This document shows, piece by piece, positions 34,333 through 44,049 of a stretch of DNA of 64,000 nucleotides (positions are counted from its first letter, which is position 1; the number at the start of each line of letters is the position of its first letter). The stretch comes from Myxococcus sp. RHSTA-1-4 (GTDB lineage Bacteria; Myxococcota; Myxococcia; Myxococcales; Myxococcaceae). The stretch spans positions 327,045 through 391,044 of the forward strand of contig NZ_JAIQDG010000004.1 in NCBI RefSeq assembly GCF_020037125.1, written 5' to 3'. Below the pieces are notes generated by a model. It was given only the letters and a program-made list of their open reading frames with translations. It was not told the origin of the DNA and searched no databases. The translations under genes were made by a program, and so were the position numbers.

Positions 34333-35712
34333 TCAGCGCCGGCCGGTGATGCGCGAGAGGCCCTGCCCCGCTCCCGGCTCCGTGAGGAAGACGGCCTCCA
34401 CCTCCTTCAGCGCGGCCTCGGTGGCCACCAGCCCGGAGCCCGGCGAGTCGGCCACCCAGTCCGGCAGGCACAGCAGTGCTCCCGCGCCCGCGCCCTCTCC
34501 CATGGGAAGGCGGTCCACGTGGACGGTGATGGCCAGCGCCACCGAAGGCGCCTCCGTGGGAGCCGAGACGCCCTCCACCAACGCCAGCGCCGCCGACAGC
34601 ACGCGCTCGCGCACGGCCCGCTCGTGGACCTCGTCCTCCGGGAGCGGGGCCAGGGCGAGCACGCAGCCACCGCCCTCCACCCGCACCTCCAGCCCCGCCT
34701 CGCGCGCCACCTCGCCCGCGCGCTCCAGCAGCGCGTCCAGCCGTTCCATCGCCGCGGCATCCGGCGCGCCGGTGAGCCGGGCCTCCGCGTACAGCGCCAC
34801 CGCGTGCCCCGTCCGGGCCGGTGCCCGTCCACCACGCACCGCGGCCCGCAGCTCCTCCAGCAGCGCGTCCACATCCGGGTAGCGGTCCTCACGCCGCTTG
34901 CCCAGACAACGGAGCACCACCGCGTCCAGCGCGGCCGGCACGGGGGCCCGCTCGCCGGGGCGCGGCGGTGGCGCGTGCAGGTGCTGCTCCTCCACCTCGT
35001 GCCGCGTGGCGCCCTGGAAGGGCGGCTGTCCGGTGACGAGTTGGAACAGGAGCACGCCCAGCGCGTACAGGTCCGTGCGCGCATCGGGAGGCTCGCCGCG
35101 AATCTGCTCGGGCGCCATGGACAGCGGCGTGCCCAGCGCCATGCCGGTGTGCGTGAGGGTGGAGGCCCCCGGCGCGTCCGGCTTCAGCCCCTTGGCCACG
35201 CCGAAGTCCACCAGCTTCACCTGCAGCGACTCCCCCGCTCTCGAGAGGCGCACCACGTTCTGCGCCTTCAGGTCGCGGTGCACCACGCCCGCGCCGTGCG
35301 CGGCCCGGAGCGCGGCGCCCACCTGCTCGATGACTTCCAGCGCCTCGTCCGCCGTGAAGGGCCCCCGCGCGGCCAGCTCCGCCGCCAGGTCCCTGCCCTC
35401 CAGCCACTCCATGGAGATGAAGGGCCGGCCGTCCGGAAGCTCCCCATGGCCGAGCACCGCGACGATGTGCGGATGGCTCAGCCGCTGGAGCGTGGCCGCC
35501 TCGCGGCGGAAGCGGCGCAGCGAGGTGGAGGCCGTGGCCGGCTGCGGGTGCAGCACCTTCAGCGCCGCGGGCGCGCCGGTGTGGAGGTCCTTCGCGCGGT
35601 ACAGGGTGGACACGGGTCCTCGGTAGTGGACGCGCTCCACCACCCAGCGCCCCACCAGGGCCCCGGCTCCCAGCTCCTCACCGTAGAGAGGTTCTTCTCC
35701 GCCTGGCGCCAT
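34333..35712 (-). CDS. Ser/Thr kinase with C-terminal cyclase-like module
   Basis: The product is 459 residues with no membrane helix. The kinase domain (about 20-290) has the AALKVLHP lysine, HRDLKAQNVV, VDFGVAKG and MAPEQIRGE, so catalysis is likely. The glycine loop is degenerate (HYRGPVSTLYRA instead of GxGxxG). The last 150 residues (ALYAEARLTGAPDAAAMERL, GLEVRVEGGGCVLALAPLPE, VALAITVHVD) resemble a worn adenylate-cyclase-like fold and match the corresponding part of the giant kinase at 37422. It is convergent with the FHA-sigma54 activator gene, 9 bases apart, and is a good candidate to phosphorylate an FHA partner. Confidence 0.85.
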   Translation of the reverse strand: MAPGGEEPLYGEELGAGALVGRWVVERVHYRGPVSTLYRAKDLHTGAPAALKVLHPQPATASTSLRRFRREAATLQRLSHPHIVAVLGHGELPDGRPFISMEWLEGRDLAAELAARGPFTADEALEVIEQVGAALRAAHGAGVVHRDLKAQNVVRLSRAGESLQVKLVDFGVAKGLKPDAPGASTLTHTGMALGTPLSMAPEQIRGEPPDARTDLYALGVLLFQLVTGQPPFQGATRHEVEEQHLHAPPPRPGERAPVPAALDAVVLRCLGKRREDRYPDVDALLEELRAAVRGGRAPARTGHAVALYAEARLTGAPDAAAMERLDALLERAGEVAREAGLEVRVEGGGCVLALAPLPEDEVHERAVRERVLSAALALVEGVSAPTEAPSVALAITVHVDRLPMGEGAGAGALLCLPDWVADSPGSGLVATEAALKEVEAVFLTEPGAGQGLSRITGRR

Positions 35713-35733
35713 GCAATCTCGCGGCGTGCCCGG

Positions 35734-37260
35734 TTACTTCTGACGGCACGGGGGCACGCTCCCGTCCGGCCCTGGCACCGTGTCACACGCGGAATGGAGG
35801 AAGGTCGTCACCGGGTGCAGCCAGGTGTTGCCCAACGGGTCCTTGCACTTCTCGTAGTCCCCGTCCCCCGGCGTGAGCGGCCCGTCGTGGATGCCGCACT
35901 GTCCCGGCGACGGCGGGGCGAGCGAGACGAAACACGGGCCCGTCACCTTCGCGGCGCAGTTGGCGCTGAGGCTGGGGTCGGTGTCTGGCAGCGCGCAGAG
36001 CCGGCTGGAAGCGTAGGCCGTCCCGCTCGCCCACTCCGGGTCGTAGCAGGAGAACATCGTCGTGTAGATGGAGCCCGTGATGTGCACGTCGTCCCCCACC
36101 ACCTCGTAGAGCGTCTCCTGTCCCTCCCCCACCACCCGCTTCACGTCGACGTTGACGCCTTCGGCCAGCGCCATGTTGCTCCCATCCTTCCGCCTGCGGC
36201 CGAATACGTTGCCGTAGAAGGCCCCCTCGCGCACGCCGTACACCTCCATCTCGGACAGGGCGTAACGAGCGGTGGCGGTGGGCGACACCTCCACGGTCGC
36301 GGACGGATGGGCGAGCGAGCTGCTCCACGGCGCGCTCATCACGCTGAAGTATTGCCCCGGCGTGCAGGTGAAGGACACCACCGGCACCGGCGAGGCCCCG
36401 GAGCAGCTCCCCGTCGCCTCGCCCAGGTTGCGCGAGCTGACATGGTCGCAGCCGACGACGCCGTCACAGACGCGGAGCACCACCTGCCCGCTGCTGGAGC
36501 CCAGCGTGGGCGCGGCCCCGGTGCAGGAGGTCGGCGCGCCCGCCCCCACCAGCGCCGTGCCGCTCGCGTCGCAGATGCCGATGCCGTCCGGCTTCCAGCC
36601 GCAGTCGCGCTCCGGGCCCGACTCCCCCAGGCCGCACGGCTGGAAGCTGGCCAGCGGCAGCGCGGAGACCGGGTCGTGGTCGGCCGGGCGCGTCTTCGTC
36701 TCCAGCGTGTAGATGTTGGGCCCGCCCGAAGTGAACTGGTGCTGCCCGCGCATGGACAGCTCCACGCGGTGGCCCAGGGCGTTGTTGCGCGCGAGGAGAC
36801 ACGCGGACACCCGCTGCAGGCAGTCCGCCGTGGGCACCGCGTACTTCCACTGCGGGCAGAGCCCAGCCTTCCCGAACCACTGCCGCGGGCCAGGGGTCGG
36901 CGGCCGCGGGTCGTACCAATTGAGGCTCTCACCCGCCGGCAGCGCGCAGCCCACCAGGTAGTACATGAAGCTCTGCGCATCCGGGTCATGGAGCCGCTGG
37001 CGGGTCGCGGGATGCCCGGTCACCGGGTCGAAGAGCGTCGCGAGCGGCGTCGTCATCAGCAGCTCGTTCGACTCCGGGTTGGCGGAGATGGCGTTGAGGA
37101 CCAGCGCCTGCGTGGTGAGCGAGTTGGCGATGCGAATCTCCGCCTCTCGCGAGGTGAGCTCCGGCCCGTCCTCTCCGTGAATGGCGCTGCCGCAGCCGGA
37201 AAGGGCCAGTACCAGCAGGGACAGCGGGACCGGCAGTGGGCGACACGAACGGATGGCCAT
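35734..37260 (-). CDS. Cys-rich putative lipoprotein
   Basis: The product is 508 residues from ATG 37260 (GGAAAG upstream), with lipoprotein signal VPLSLLVLALSGCGSA. The frame is open further upstream to 37731, but that is the shadow of the giant kinase gene. The mature protein has many cysteines, often in pairs (KAGLCPQWKYAVPTADCLQR, SCTGAAPTLG, CDGVVGCDH), and beta-type stretches. It has no recognised catalytic motif. It is likely a disulfide-stabilised surface or periplasmic lipoprotein. It lies between two kinase genes on the same strand, 21 bases upstream of the smaller one, so they may share a transcript. Confidence 0.72.
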   Translation of the reverse strand: MAIRSCRPLPVPLSLLVLALSGCGSAIHGEDGPELTSREAEIRIANSLTTQALVLNAISANPESNELLMTTPLATLFDPVTGHPATRQRLHDPDAQSFMYYLVGCALPAGESLNWYDPRPPTPGPRQWFGKAGLCPQWKYAVPTADCLQRVSACLLARNNALGHRVELSMRGQHQFTSGGPNIYTLETKTRPADHDPVSALPLASFQPCGLGESGPERDCGWKPDGIGICDASGTALVGAGAPTSCTGAAPTLGSSSGQVVLRVCDGVVGCDHVSSRNLGEATGSCSGASPVPVVSFTCTPGQYFSVMSAPWSSSLAHPSATVEVSPTATARYALSEMEVYGVREGAFYGNVFGRRRKDGSNMALAEGVNVDVKRVVGEGQETLYEVVGDDVHITGSIYTTMFSCYDPEWASGTAYASSRLCALPDTDPSLSANCAAKVTGPCFVSLAPPSPGQCGIHDGPLTPGDGDYEKCKDPLGNTWLHPVTTFLHSACDTVPGPDGSVPPCRQK

Positions 37261-37421
37261 GGAGCTTTCCTCCAGCGAGGACGGAAATGACGGGATGCCC
37301 CCGAGGGAAGCACATGCCGAGCCAGCCCCTGGAAAACCCCGGCTCACGGGAAGCGCGGCCTTTCGTCCCGGGGACGTGTAGCGCGGAAGGTCACAACCCC
37401 GGGGCGTTGTGGCGTTTTCCG

Positions 37422-40400
37422 CTACACGGCGCACAGAGAGGCCCTCAGGGACTCCAGGCGCGGGCGCCACAGCGGGGCCCCCTCCACGGCGCGCTCGGCC
37501 CGCTCCAGCCACGCCCGGGCCTCCTGGCCCCGTCCCGCCCGGAGCGCCGCCCGGGCGGCCTGGAGGAGGAGCTCCGCCTTCTCGTCCGCGGACGCGCACG
37601 AGTCGGCTTCCTCCGCCAGGGCGTGCCAGGCCTGGAGGTCCGCGGCGGCGCCGCCCTCCTGGGCCTCGCGCACCTGCAACTCCACCAGCCGCCGCATGAC
37701 GGCGGTGGGCGGCAGGGACTCCGGGGGGCAATGCGACTCAATCCACCGGAGCTGCCGGGCGGCCTCCGCCAGGTCGCCCAGCGCCGCGCCGATGCGGGCC
37801 AGCAGCAGCGCATCCACCGGCACCGGGTGCTCGCGGAAGAAGCGGACGCCCAGCTCATGGACGCGGCGGGCCAGCGGCAGCGCTTCCTCCAGACGGCCCT
37901 GCATGTAGAGCACCTCGGCGAGGTTGAAGGTGGACCAGCGCTCCACCTGCGCATGGCCCAGCTCGCGGCCCAGGGCCATGGCGCGCCGCAGGTCGCCCTC
38001 CATCCGCGCCACGTCGCCCAGGCGCAGCCACAGCAGTACGCGGTTGATGAGGGTGGCGGACAGGTGCAGCGCATCGCCGGCCTCCTCGCAGCGGACCAGC
38101 GCCTCGTCGAAGCGCGAGGCGGCCTCGCCCGTCCGGTCCAGGAAGATCAGCGCCGAGCCCAGCAGCGCGCCGGACACCACCAGCGTCTCGTGGTCCCGGG
38201 CAATCTCCGCGCCCTCCACCGCCGAGGTGAGCACGCGCGCCGCAGCGCCCCACTCGCCCTGGCGCACGTGCAGCCGGCCCCGGGCCAGGGTACAGCGCAG
38301 GGACAGGCGCGGGTCATCCAGGTGCTCGATTCGCTCCAACGCCTCGCGTGTGCACGCGGCGGAGCCCTCCACGTCCTCCATCCAGTCGCGCGCGGTGGCC
38401 TCCTCCAGCAGCAGGTCCACCTGCATCGCCACGTCCCGCCGCGCCTCCGCCAGGGCGCGCGCGGCGGCCAGGTCCGCCAGTCCCTCGCGGAAACGCTGGA
38501 GGCGGTGGCGCACCCGCCCGCGTCCGGCCAGCGCGCGGGACCTCCGCTCTCCGTCACTCTCCGGCAGCAGCGCGAGCGCGCGCGTGTAGTGCTGCTCCGC
38601 CTCCACGGAGAGGTGGGCGCGGCGGGCCTCCTCGGCCAGCGCGAGGAAGGTGGCGGAGGCCTCGGCATGGGCGCCACAGGCGGCGGCGTGGTGCGCGCGG
38701 CGGAGGCGCTCGGCCACTCCGTCGCCGGGCGTGGCGTGCAGCGCGGCGGCGTGCAAGGCCCGGCGCGCCGGCGGGGGCAGCAGGGCCTCGAGCGCCTCAC
38801 GCAGCAGTGGATGCCGGAAGACGAAACGCCCCGTCCCCGCCGGGCGCAGCAGCCCCGAGCGGGCGAGCCGATGGAGTCCCGCGCCCGCGTCCAGCGAGGC
38901 ACCGCGCTCCGGTGGTGACTGGGAGTCGAGGCGCCGCAGCGCCGCGTCCACCCGGACCACGTCCACCTCCGTGCCGAGCACCGCGCACAGCCGCGCCAGT
39001 TCCCGGTGGGCTTCCGGAAGTCCGGCGAGGGCGCGCGCGGCGAGGCGCTCGAAGAGGGGGGTGACAGAGACGTCCAGCAGCGCGTCCGGGGCGATGTACC
39101 AGCCACCACCGGGGGACGCGCGCAGCGCCCCCGCGGCCCGGAGCGCGCCGGCCAGTTCCACCAGCGACAGGGGCACTCCCTGGGCAAGCTGCTCCAGCCG
39201 CGCGAGCACCGGCTCGGGGATGTGCTCGGCGGGGCGAAGCAGGCGCAGCAGGAGGGCCCGGCTGGCTTCTGGCGGCAGCGGAGGCAGCGCGTGGCGCGTG
39301 ACGCGGGCGCTGCGCTCGCCCAGGTGGGGGCGCAGGGCGAGCAGCGCCGGACGCGCGGCGATGCAGACCCAGAGCGGCGCCCGCGTGCCGGCGAGCGTGG
39401 CCATCTCCAGCGCGTCCAGGCTGGTGGGGTCCGCGAGGTGGCCATCGTCCACCAGCAGCACCAGGGGGGCCTCCCGGGCACGCTGGTGGAGTGAGTCGGC
39501 GAGGCCGCGCGCGGCGGCATGGCGCACGTCCGCGACAGGCACCGGGCGTCTCCGAGGAAGAATCGGAGGCGCGGCTCCCCTCAGCGCGTCATGCAGCGAC
39601 TCCCGTATGACGGAATCCGGAGGAGGGGCGCGCAACCGAACCACGCGGGCCCGCCCCTCCGCCTCCAGTCGCGTGGCCAGCATCTCCAGCAGTCGCGACT
39701 TGCCATGCCCCACGTCGCCCGTCAGGACACAGAACCCGGGCACATCCTCGGCGAGGCACCGGGCCGCCTCTGCTTCCAGCGCATCCAGCACGCCCTCGCG
39801 TCCCAGCAGCGGTGGGGCCTCGGAGGAAGAGGAGGAAGCGCCGCCATCATGAAGCCGCAGGCGCGAGTCCCCGGCCACGGACTCCGTTGCTCCCGCGCCC
39901 AGCCGCATGGCCGCCGCGGAGGTGACACGGGCCTCTCCCTCCGCGAGGTCGCCGGGCCACCAGTCTCCGGACGCCTCCAGCGCGAGCCCGGCCACGCGCG
40001 TGGTGGTGGCCCCCGGGTACACGTGCAGCTCGGCGAGGTGAAGGACGGTGGAGGCCCTCCCCTCCTCCAGCAACCTCCGCGCGACGAGCGCGCCCGCCCG
40101 CAGGTTCGCCTCGGCGGAGAGCGACTCGGAGAAGGCGATGACATAGCCCCCCGCCCTCACGCGCACGAGCGTTCCTCCGTGAGGCTCGACGGCCGCGAGC
40201 AGCGCATCCACGGCCATCCCGGCGCGGACGCCGAGCAGCGCCACGGGCCGCACGCCCGCGGGCGAGGGCTCCGGAGCGATGACGGTCAGCACCGGCGCCC
40301 CGGCGGACACCTCCTCGCGGCACGCGGCATCGAAGGCGGAGAGCACGTCCGCGGCCCGCGCGAAGCGCTCCGTGGGCGACTTGGCCAGACACCGGCGCAG

Positions 40401-41240
40401 CACCTCGTCGAGCGCGGAGGGCACGGCGGCGCGCTCCGAGACACGCGGTGGGCGGAGGCTCACGTGGCCGTGGCGGATCTCCTCCGCGCCCCCGGTGAAG
40501 GGGGGCGCGCCCGTGAGCAACTCGAAGAGGAGGACGCCGAGCGCATACACGTCCGCGGCAGTGCCGGCCTCGCGGGCATCGAGGCACTGCTCGGGCGCCA
40601 TGTAGAGCGTCGTGCCCAGCCGCTGGCCCACCGGGGTGAAGCCTGGAGCCTCTTCATCCGTCACCGCTTCGTCTCCGGGCTCGTCGAGGAAGCGCGCGAG
40701 TCCGAAGTCGAGGAGGCTGAGCGCGCCACCCTCGCGCAGGAAGACGTTCTCCGGCTTGAGGTCGCGGTGGGCCAGCCCGGCGGAGTGGACGCGCTCCAGG
40801 GCCGCGCAAAGGCCGCTGAGCAGCTCACGCACGCGAGGCACGGAGGCGGCCCCCGTGCCGGGCAGCGCCGCCATCCACGCGGCGAGCGTCTGGCCATGCA
40901 GGCTCTCCAGCACCAGGAAGGGACGGCCCCGGGCGGTGCCGTGCCGGAGCAGCTCGGGCGCGGTGGGAGGACCGACGCGGCGCAGCGCGGCGGCCTCGCG
41001 GGCGAAGCGCTCATGGTGGGGACCGAGGCCCACCTTGAGGGCCACCTCGCGCCCGTCCTCCTCGCGGTACGCGGTGAAGACATGGGAAAAGCCACCCGTG
41101 CCCAGCAGGGCCGCGCCGCTCAACCCTGGGACATCCGGGAGCGGCAGCGGCTCGACGGAGAGGCCAGGCGAGGGCCGCTGGCCATGCACGGGACACGCCG
41201 CGCCGGTGGCGAGGCGGCGGTGGCAGACCGGACAGCGCAT
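37422..41240 (-). CDS. Giant Ser/Thr kinase fused to ATPase and TPR repeats
   Basis: The product is 1272 residues. Order: zinc ribbon (CPVCHRRLATGAACPVHG, 3-20); kinase (about 40-310: LLGTGGFSHVFTAY, VALKVGL, HRDLKPENVFL, LDFGLARFL); a cyclase-like module with a worn active site (about 325-480); AAA/STAND ATPase (from about 490: LLGREGVLDALEAEA, Walker A TGDVGHGKS, Walker B-like APLVLLVDDGHL); and a long TPR-rich C-terminus. This is the multidomain PknK-like design used as a signalling hub in myxobacteria. The cyclase-like part matches that in the kinase at 34333. It has no membrane helix. Targets are unknown. Confidence 0.88.
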   Translation of the reverse strand: MRCPVCHRRLATGAACPVHGQRPSPGLSVEPLPLPDVPGLSGAALLGTGGFSHVFTAYREEDGREVALKVGLGPHHERFAREAAALRRVGPPTAPELLRHGTARGRPFLVLESLHGQTLAAWMAALPGTGAASVPRVRELLSGLCAALERVHSAGLAHRDLKPENVFLREGGALSLLDFGLARFLDEPGDEAVTDEEAPGFTPVGQRLGTTLYMAPEQCLDAREAGTAADVYALGVLLFELLTGAPPFTGGAEEIRHGHVSLRPPRVSERAAVPSALDEVLRRCLAKSPTERFARAADVLSAFDAACREEVSAGAPVLTVIAPEPSPAGVRPVALLGVRAGMAVDALLAAVEPHGGTLVRVRAGGYVIAFSESLSAEANLRAGALVARRLLEEGRASTVLHLAELHVYPGATTTRVAGLALEASGDWWPGDLAEGEARVTSAAAMRLGAGATESVAGDSRLRLHDGGASSSSSEAPPLLGREGVLDALEAEAARCLAEDVPGFCVLTGDVGHGKSRLLEMLATRLEAEGRARVVRLRAPPPDSVIRESLHDALRGAAPPILPRRRPVPVADVRHAAARGLADSLHQRAREAPLVLLVDDGHLADPTSLDALEMATLAGTRAPLWVCIAARPALLALRPHLGERSARVTRHALPPLPPEASRALLLRLLRPAEHIPEPVLARLEQLAQGVPLSLVELAGALRAAGALRASPGGGWYIAPDALLDVSVTPLFERLAARALAGLPEAHRELARLCAVLGTEVDVVRVDAALRRLDSQSPPERGASLDAGAGLHRLARSGLLRPAGTGRFVFRHPLLREALEALLPPPARRALHAAALHATPGDGVAERLRRAHHAAACGAHAEASATFLALAEEARRAHLSVEAEQHYTRALALLPESDGERRSRALAGRGRVRHRLQRFREGLADLAAARALAEARRDVAMQVDLLLEEATARDWMEDVEGSAACTREALERIEHLDDPRLSLRCTLARGRLHVRQGEWGAAARVLTSAVEGAEIARDHETLVVSGALLGSALIFLDRTGEAASRFDEALVRCEEAGDALHLSATLINRVLLWLRLGDVARMEGDLRRAMALGRELGHAQVERWSTFNLAEVLYMQGRLEEALPLARRVHELGVRFFREHPVPVDALLLARIGAALGDLAEAARQLRWIESHCPPESLPPTAVMRRLVELQVREAQEGGAAADLQAWHALAEEADSCASADEKAELLLQAARAALRAGRGQEARAWLERAERAVEGAPLWRPRLESLRASLCAV

Positions 41241-41255
41241 GGGAGGAGGTGGACG

Positions 41256-43124
41256 TTACCAGAGCGCCTGCGACAGGACGATGGCGACACCCACGAGTCC
41301 CTCTCCAGCGATGAGGCCGGCGGCCAGCGTCACCACCCCACCCTCCGCGGAGGGGCGCGCACGGCGGGCCACTGCCGCGGCCAGCGCGCCCAGGAAGAAG
41401 CCCAGCGCGGTGGAGGCCGGCACCAGGCAGGCCAGGCCCATGCCCAGGGGTGACGGCACCCACCGCCGGGCGCGCTCCGGAAGCAGGCGCTCGGCCAGGG
41501 TGAGGACACCGGCGAGCAGCGCCGCCCACAGCAGCGCGGCGCGGTGGGAGGGCTCCAGGCTCCCGAGGCCGGTGGACAGCACCTGGGCCATGCCCGCGGT
41601 CATGGCGGCGGCGGGCGCGGGGAAGCGCTCCCCTCCCAGCGCCGTGCGGTCCGGCACGAGCAGGAAAAACAGCGGGACGACGGCGGCGGCCCCGACCACG
41701 CAGCCGAGCAACTGCGCGAGGAACAGCCGTCGAGGGTGGGCCCCCAGCAGGTGGCCCGTCTTGAGGTCGCTGAGCAGGTCCGCGGCCGCGGAGGCCGAGT
41801 TGACGGTGATGCCGGCCGTCGCCAGGTTGGCCTCGACGTTGCGCGGCAGCAGCGCGCCGAAGGTGAGCTGCGTCACCTGCTGGAGGGGCCCCACGGGGGT
41901 TGCATCCGTCTCGCCGGTGACACGGCAGGCGATGAGACACAGCACGAAGGACAGTGCCACCGCGAGCGCCGCGTGAGGCACGGGCACGCCGAAGCCGGCA
42001 TGCGCCACGGCGAGAATCGCGGGCGTCAGCACGGCCACACCCGCCAGCACCCAACGCCCCGGCACCTGCAGCGCGTCCACGGCGTGAGGTGCCCTGGCAC
42101 CGCCAGAGCGGAGCCCGCGAAGCGCACGGCCCAGCACATGGCCCTCCAGGGCGAAGTGCAGCAGTGACGCGGTGGTCAGCGCCGCGGCACCGGGCCAGAG
42201 GCTCCACGCGAGGAAGTCTCCGTCAGCTGGAACGAGGCCCGCGGCGAACACGCGCGGGGCGACGAGGCCGTGGATGAGCAACGCGCCCAGCATCCACGAG
42301 GTGGTGAGGCGCAAGCCGAGCAGCGCGCCCCCGCCCACCGGCAGGAGGCTCGTCTCCAGCCCGAAGCCCAGGCGCTCCAGGGGGAGACCTCCGAGAGAGC
42401 CGGGAAAGGGGAAGAGATACGGAATGCGCCCGAGCCCTTCGCGGGCAAGAGTGACGAGCCCCGCCACCAGCCCACCGAGGCCGAGCATGCGCGAGCCCGA
42501 GCGGAGCCCGGTGCCGGGGGTGTGCAGGGCGCGGATGGTGGCGGCGGCGGCGGTGCCGGTCGCGAAGGGAAGCTGCTCGTGGTCGATGAGCCGGCGCTTG
42601 AGGGGCACGGCGAAGAAGACACCGAGCGCGGACAGGAGCAGGGTCCACGCGAGCAACGCCCAGCCCGGCGGATGGCGGCCGGTGGTCAACAGCCACGCGC
42701 CCTGCACGGACACCAGCGCGCCACCGGTGGCGTAGCCGGCGGAGGATGCCACCGCCTGCGCGCAGCACGTCTCCAGCGGAGACAGCGGCGCGCCCGAGAC
42801 ACCCGGCGCGAGGCGGCGCAGGGCCCCGTGCGCCGTGTGCGCGAGCAGCGCGGCGGTGATGGCGATGGGGAAGACCACGGCCAGCTTCAGCCCCGAATAG
42901 AGGTTGGTGGCACAGGTGATGGCGCCGATGCCGCCGCCCAGCAGCACGGCGCGCAGGGTGAGCTGGGGGAGCCGGTCTCCCTGGTACACCTCGCGCAGCC
43001 AGAAGGTGTCCGCGTCCTCGGGGGTGTCGCCGGGGATGCTCAGCAGCGACAGGGAGGCGGACGTCGGGGCCTCCTCCTCGGGCGAGGGGCGATGGGCGGA
43101 CTGGGCGGCCATGAGCCCCCACAT
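41256..43124 (-). CDS. OPT-family oligopeptide or metal-chelate transporter
   Basis: The product is 622 residues from ATG 43124, 7 bases after GGAG; ATG 43112 is an alternative. After a polar N-terminus of about 45 residues, some 14 hydrophobic segments follow. OPT-type segments include LRAVLLGGGIGAITCATNLY, SGLKLAVVFPIAITAALLAH, PFATGTAAAATIRALH and NSASAAADLLSDLKTGHLLG. Members of this family import small peptides, glutathione or metal-siderophore complexes with protons. It lies 15 bases downstream of the giant kinase start on the same strand but reads toward it. The MerR gene lies just upstream on the same strand. The substrate is not predictable. Confidence 0.84.
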   Translation of the reverse strand: MWGLMAAQSAHRPSPEEEAPTSASLSLLSIPGDTPEDADTFWLREVYQGDRLPQLTLRAVLLGGGIGAITCATNLYSGLKLAVVFPIAITAALLAHTAHGALRRLAPGVSGAPLSPLETCCAQAVASSAGYATGGALVSVQGAWLLTTGRHPPGWALLAWTLLLSALGVFFAVPLKRRLIDHEQLPFATGTAAAATIRALHTPGTGLRSGSRMLGLGGLVAGLVTLAREGLGRIPYLFPFPGSLGGLPLERLGFGLETSLLPVGGGALLGLRLTTSWMLGALLIHGLVAPRVFAAGLVPADGDFLAWSLWPGAAALTTASLLHFALEGHVLGRALRGLRSGGARAPHAVDALQVPGRWVLAGVAVLTPAILAVAHAGFGVPVPHAALAVALSFVLCLIACRVTGETDATPVGPLQQVTQLTFGALLPRNVEANLATAGITVNSASAAADLLSDLKTGHLLGAHPRRLFLAQLLGCVVGAAAVVPLFFLLVPDRTALGGERFPAPAAAMTAGMAQVLSTGLGSLEPSHRAALLWAALLAGVLTLAERLLPERARRWVPSPLGMGLACLVPASTALGFFLGALAAAVARRARPSAEGGVVTLAAGLIAGEGLVGVAIVLSQALW

Positions 43125-43244
43125 CCTTCCACTCCACGCGCCCTGGCACGAGCCCCCCTCGCCTGCCCGGTCCCCTGGAGTCGGCCCGGAGGAAATCGAG
43201 AAGCTGTGCGCGGAAGATGGAGCTCGCCAGCATGTACACATGAG

Positions 43245-43994
43245 CTACAGGCGCTGGACGGCAATCATGAGCAGGTACCGGTCCGACGCGCCCGGCAGGT
43301 AGCGCTCCAGGTGGAGGCCGTCGGGCCGGAAGCCGAGCTCGTCCAGGAAGCGGAACACGCGGTGCGCGGCCAGGTCATCGCGAAGGGTGCACTCCAGGGT
43401 GGCGAAGAGCGTGGGCGACACGTCCTGGCGCCGCGCGCCCTGGGGGACCCGCCGCCCGGGCTTGAGCCGGAACCCGACCTCACCCGTGAGCTGCCCGTCC
43501 ACCAGGTCCAGTGTGCGGACATAGCCGCTGGTCAGCACCGTCAGGCCCCGGCGCTCCAGTTCCTTCTTGCGCGCGGGCACGCAGGGGCGAAAGGGCAACG
43601 GGCCCTCCGGCGCGGAGACAGGGAACCACACGAGCACGGACGGCTCCGCCCAGTGCTCCAGGTGGACCCGAGGCTGGGACGCCTTCAATCCCCGCAGGTA
43701 CTGGTCCGCGATCTGGAGCGAGAGCAGGCGCGCGGACATGTCCTGCCGCCACGTGGCGAGCATCGCCTCCCGTGAGCGGCCGTCCCGCCGGAGGAACTCG
43801 CGGATGGCCGAGATGGGAATGCCCGCGGCTCGCAGGCTGCTGATGAAGCGGGCCTCGCCGACCTGCCCCGGAGCGTAGGCGCGGTAGCCGTTCCCACGCC
43901 GGGTGGCGGGCACCAGCAGCCCCTTGCGCTCGTAGAAGCGCAGCGCGCTGGGTGAGAGGCCGCTGCGGTCCGCGAACTGGGAAATCGTCAGCAT
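43245..43994 (-). CDS. MerR-family regulator with GyrI-like effector domain
   Basis: The product is 249 residues. The MerR helix-turn-helix is clear at 1-70 (TISQFADRSGLSPSALRFYE, GLLVPATRRGNGYRAY), followed by a short coiled coil. The C-terminal 140 residues (PSVLVWFPVSAPEGPLPF, TGEVGFRLKPGR, HRVFRFLDELGFRPDGLHLE) look like a GyrI/AraC-type small-molecule-binding domain, as in BmrR-like multidrug sensors. The gene is divergent from a stand-alone GyrI-like gene; an inverted repeat in the 55-base gap is the likely operator. It may also drive the downstream OPT transporter gene. Confidence 0.88.
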   Translation of the reverse strand: MLTISQFADRSGLSPSALRFYERKGLLVPATRRGNGYRAYAPGQVGEARFISSLRAAGIPISAIREFLRRDGRSREAMLATWRQDMSARLLSLQIADQYLRGLKASQPRVHLEHWAEPSVLVWFPVSAPEGPLPFRPCVPARKKELERRGLTVLTSGYVRTLDLVDGQLTGEVGFRLKPGRRVPQGARRQDVSPTLFATLECTLRDDLAAHRVFRFLDELGFRPDGLHLERYLPGASDRYLLMIAVQRL

Positions 43995-44007
43995 GCGGCT
44001 GCTTTAT

Positions 44008-44032
44008 CCTTGAGCTTCAACCTGGTTCAAGG
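44008..44032. promoter_or_regulatory. Inverted repeat in the MerR/GyrI-like divergent gap
   Basis: CCTTGAG (44008-44014) and TTCAAGG (44026-44032) pair at 6 of 7 positions around an 11-base spacer, 14 bases upstream of the MerR start. MerR proteins bind such dyads between the promoter elements of the genes they control, so both divergent genes may be regulated here. Confidence 0.45.
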
Positions 44033-44049
44033 TGCAGGGTGTGAGGCCC

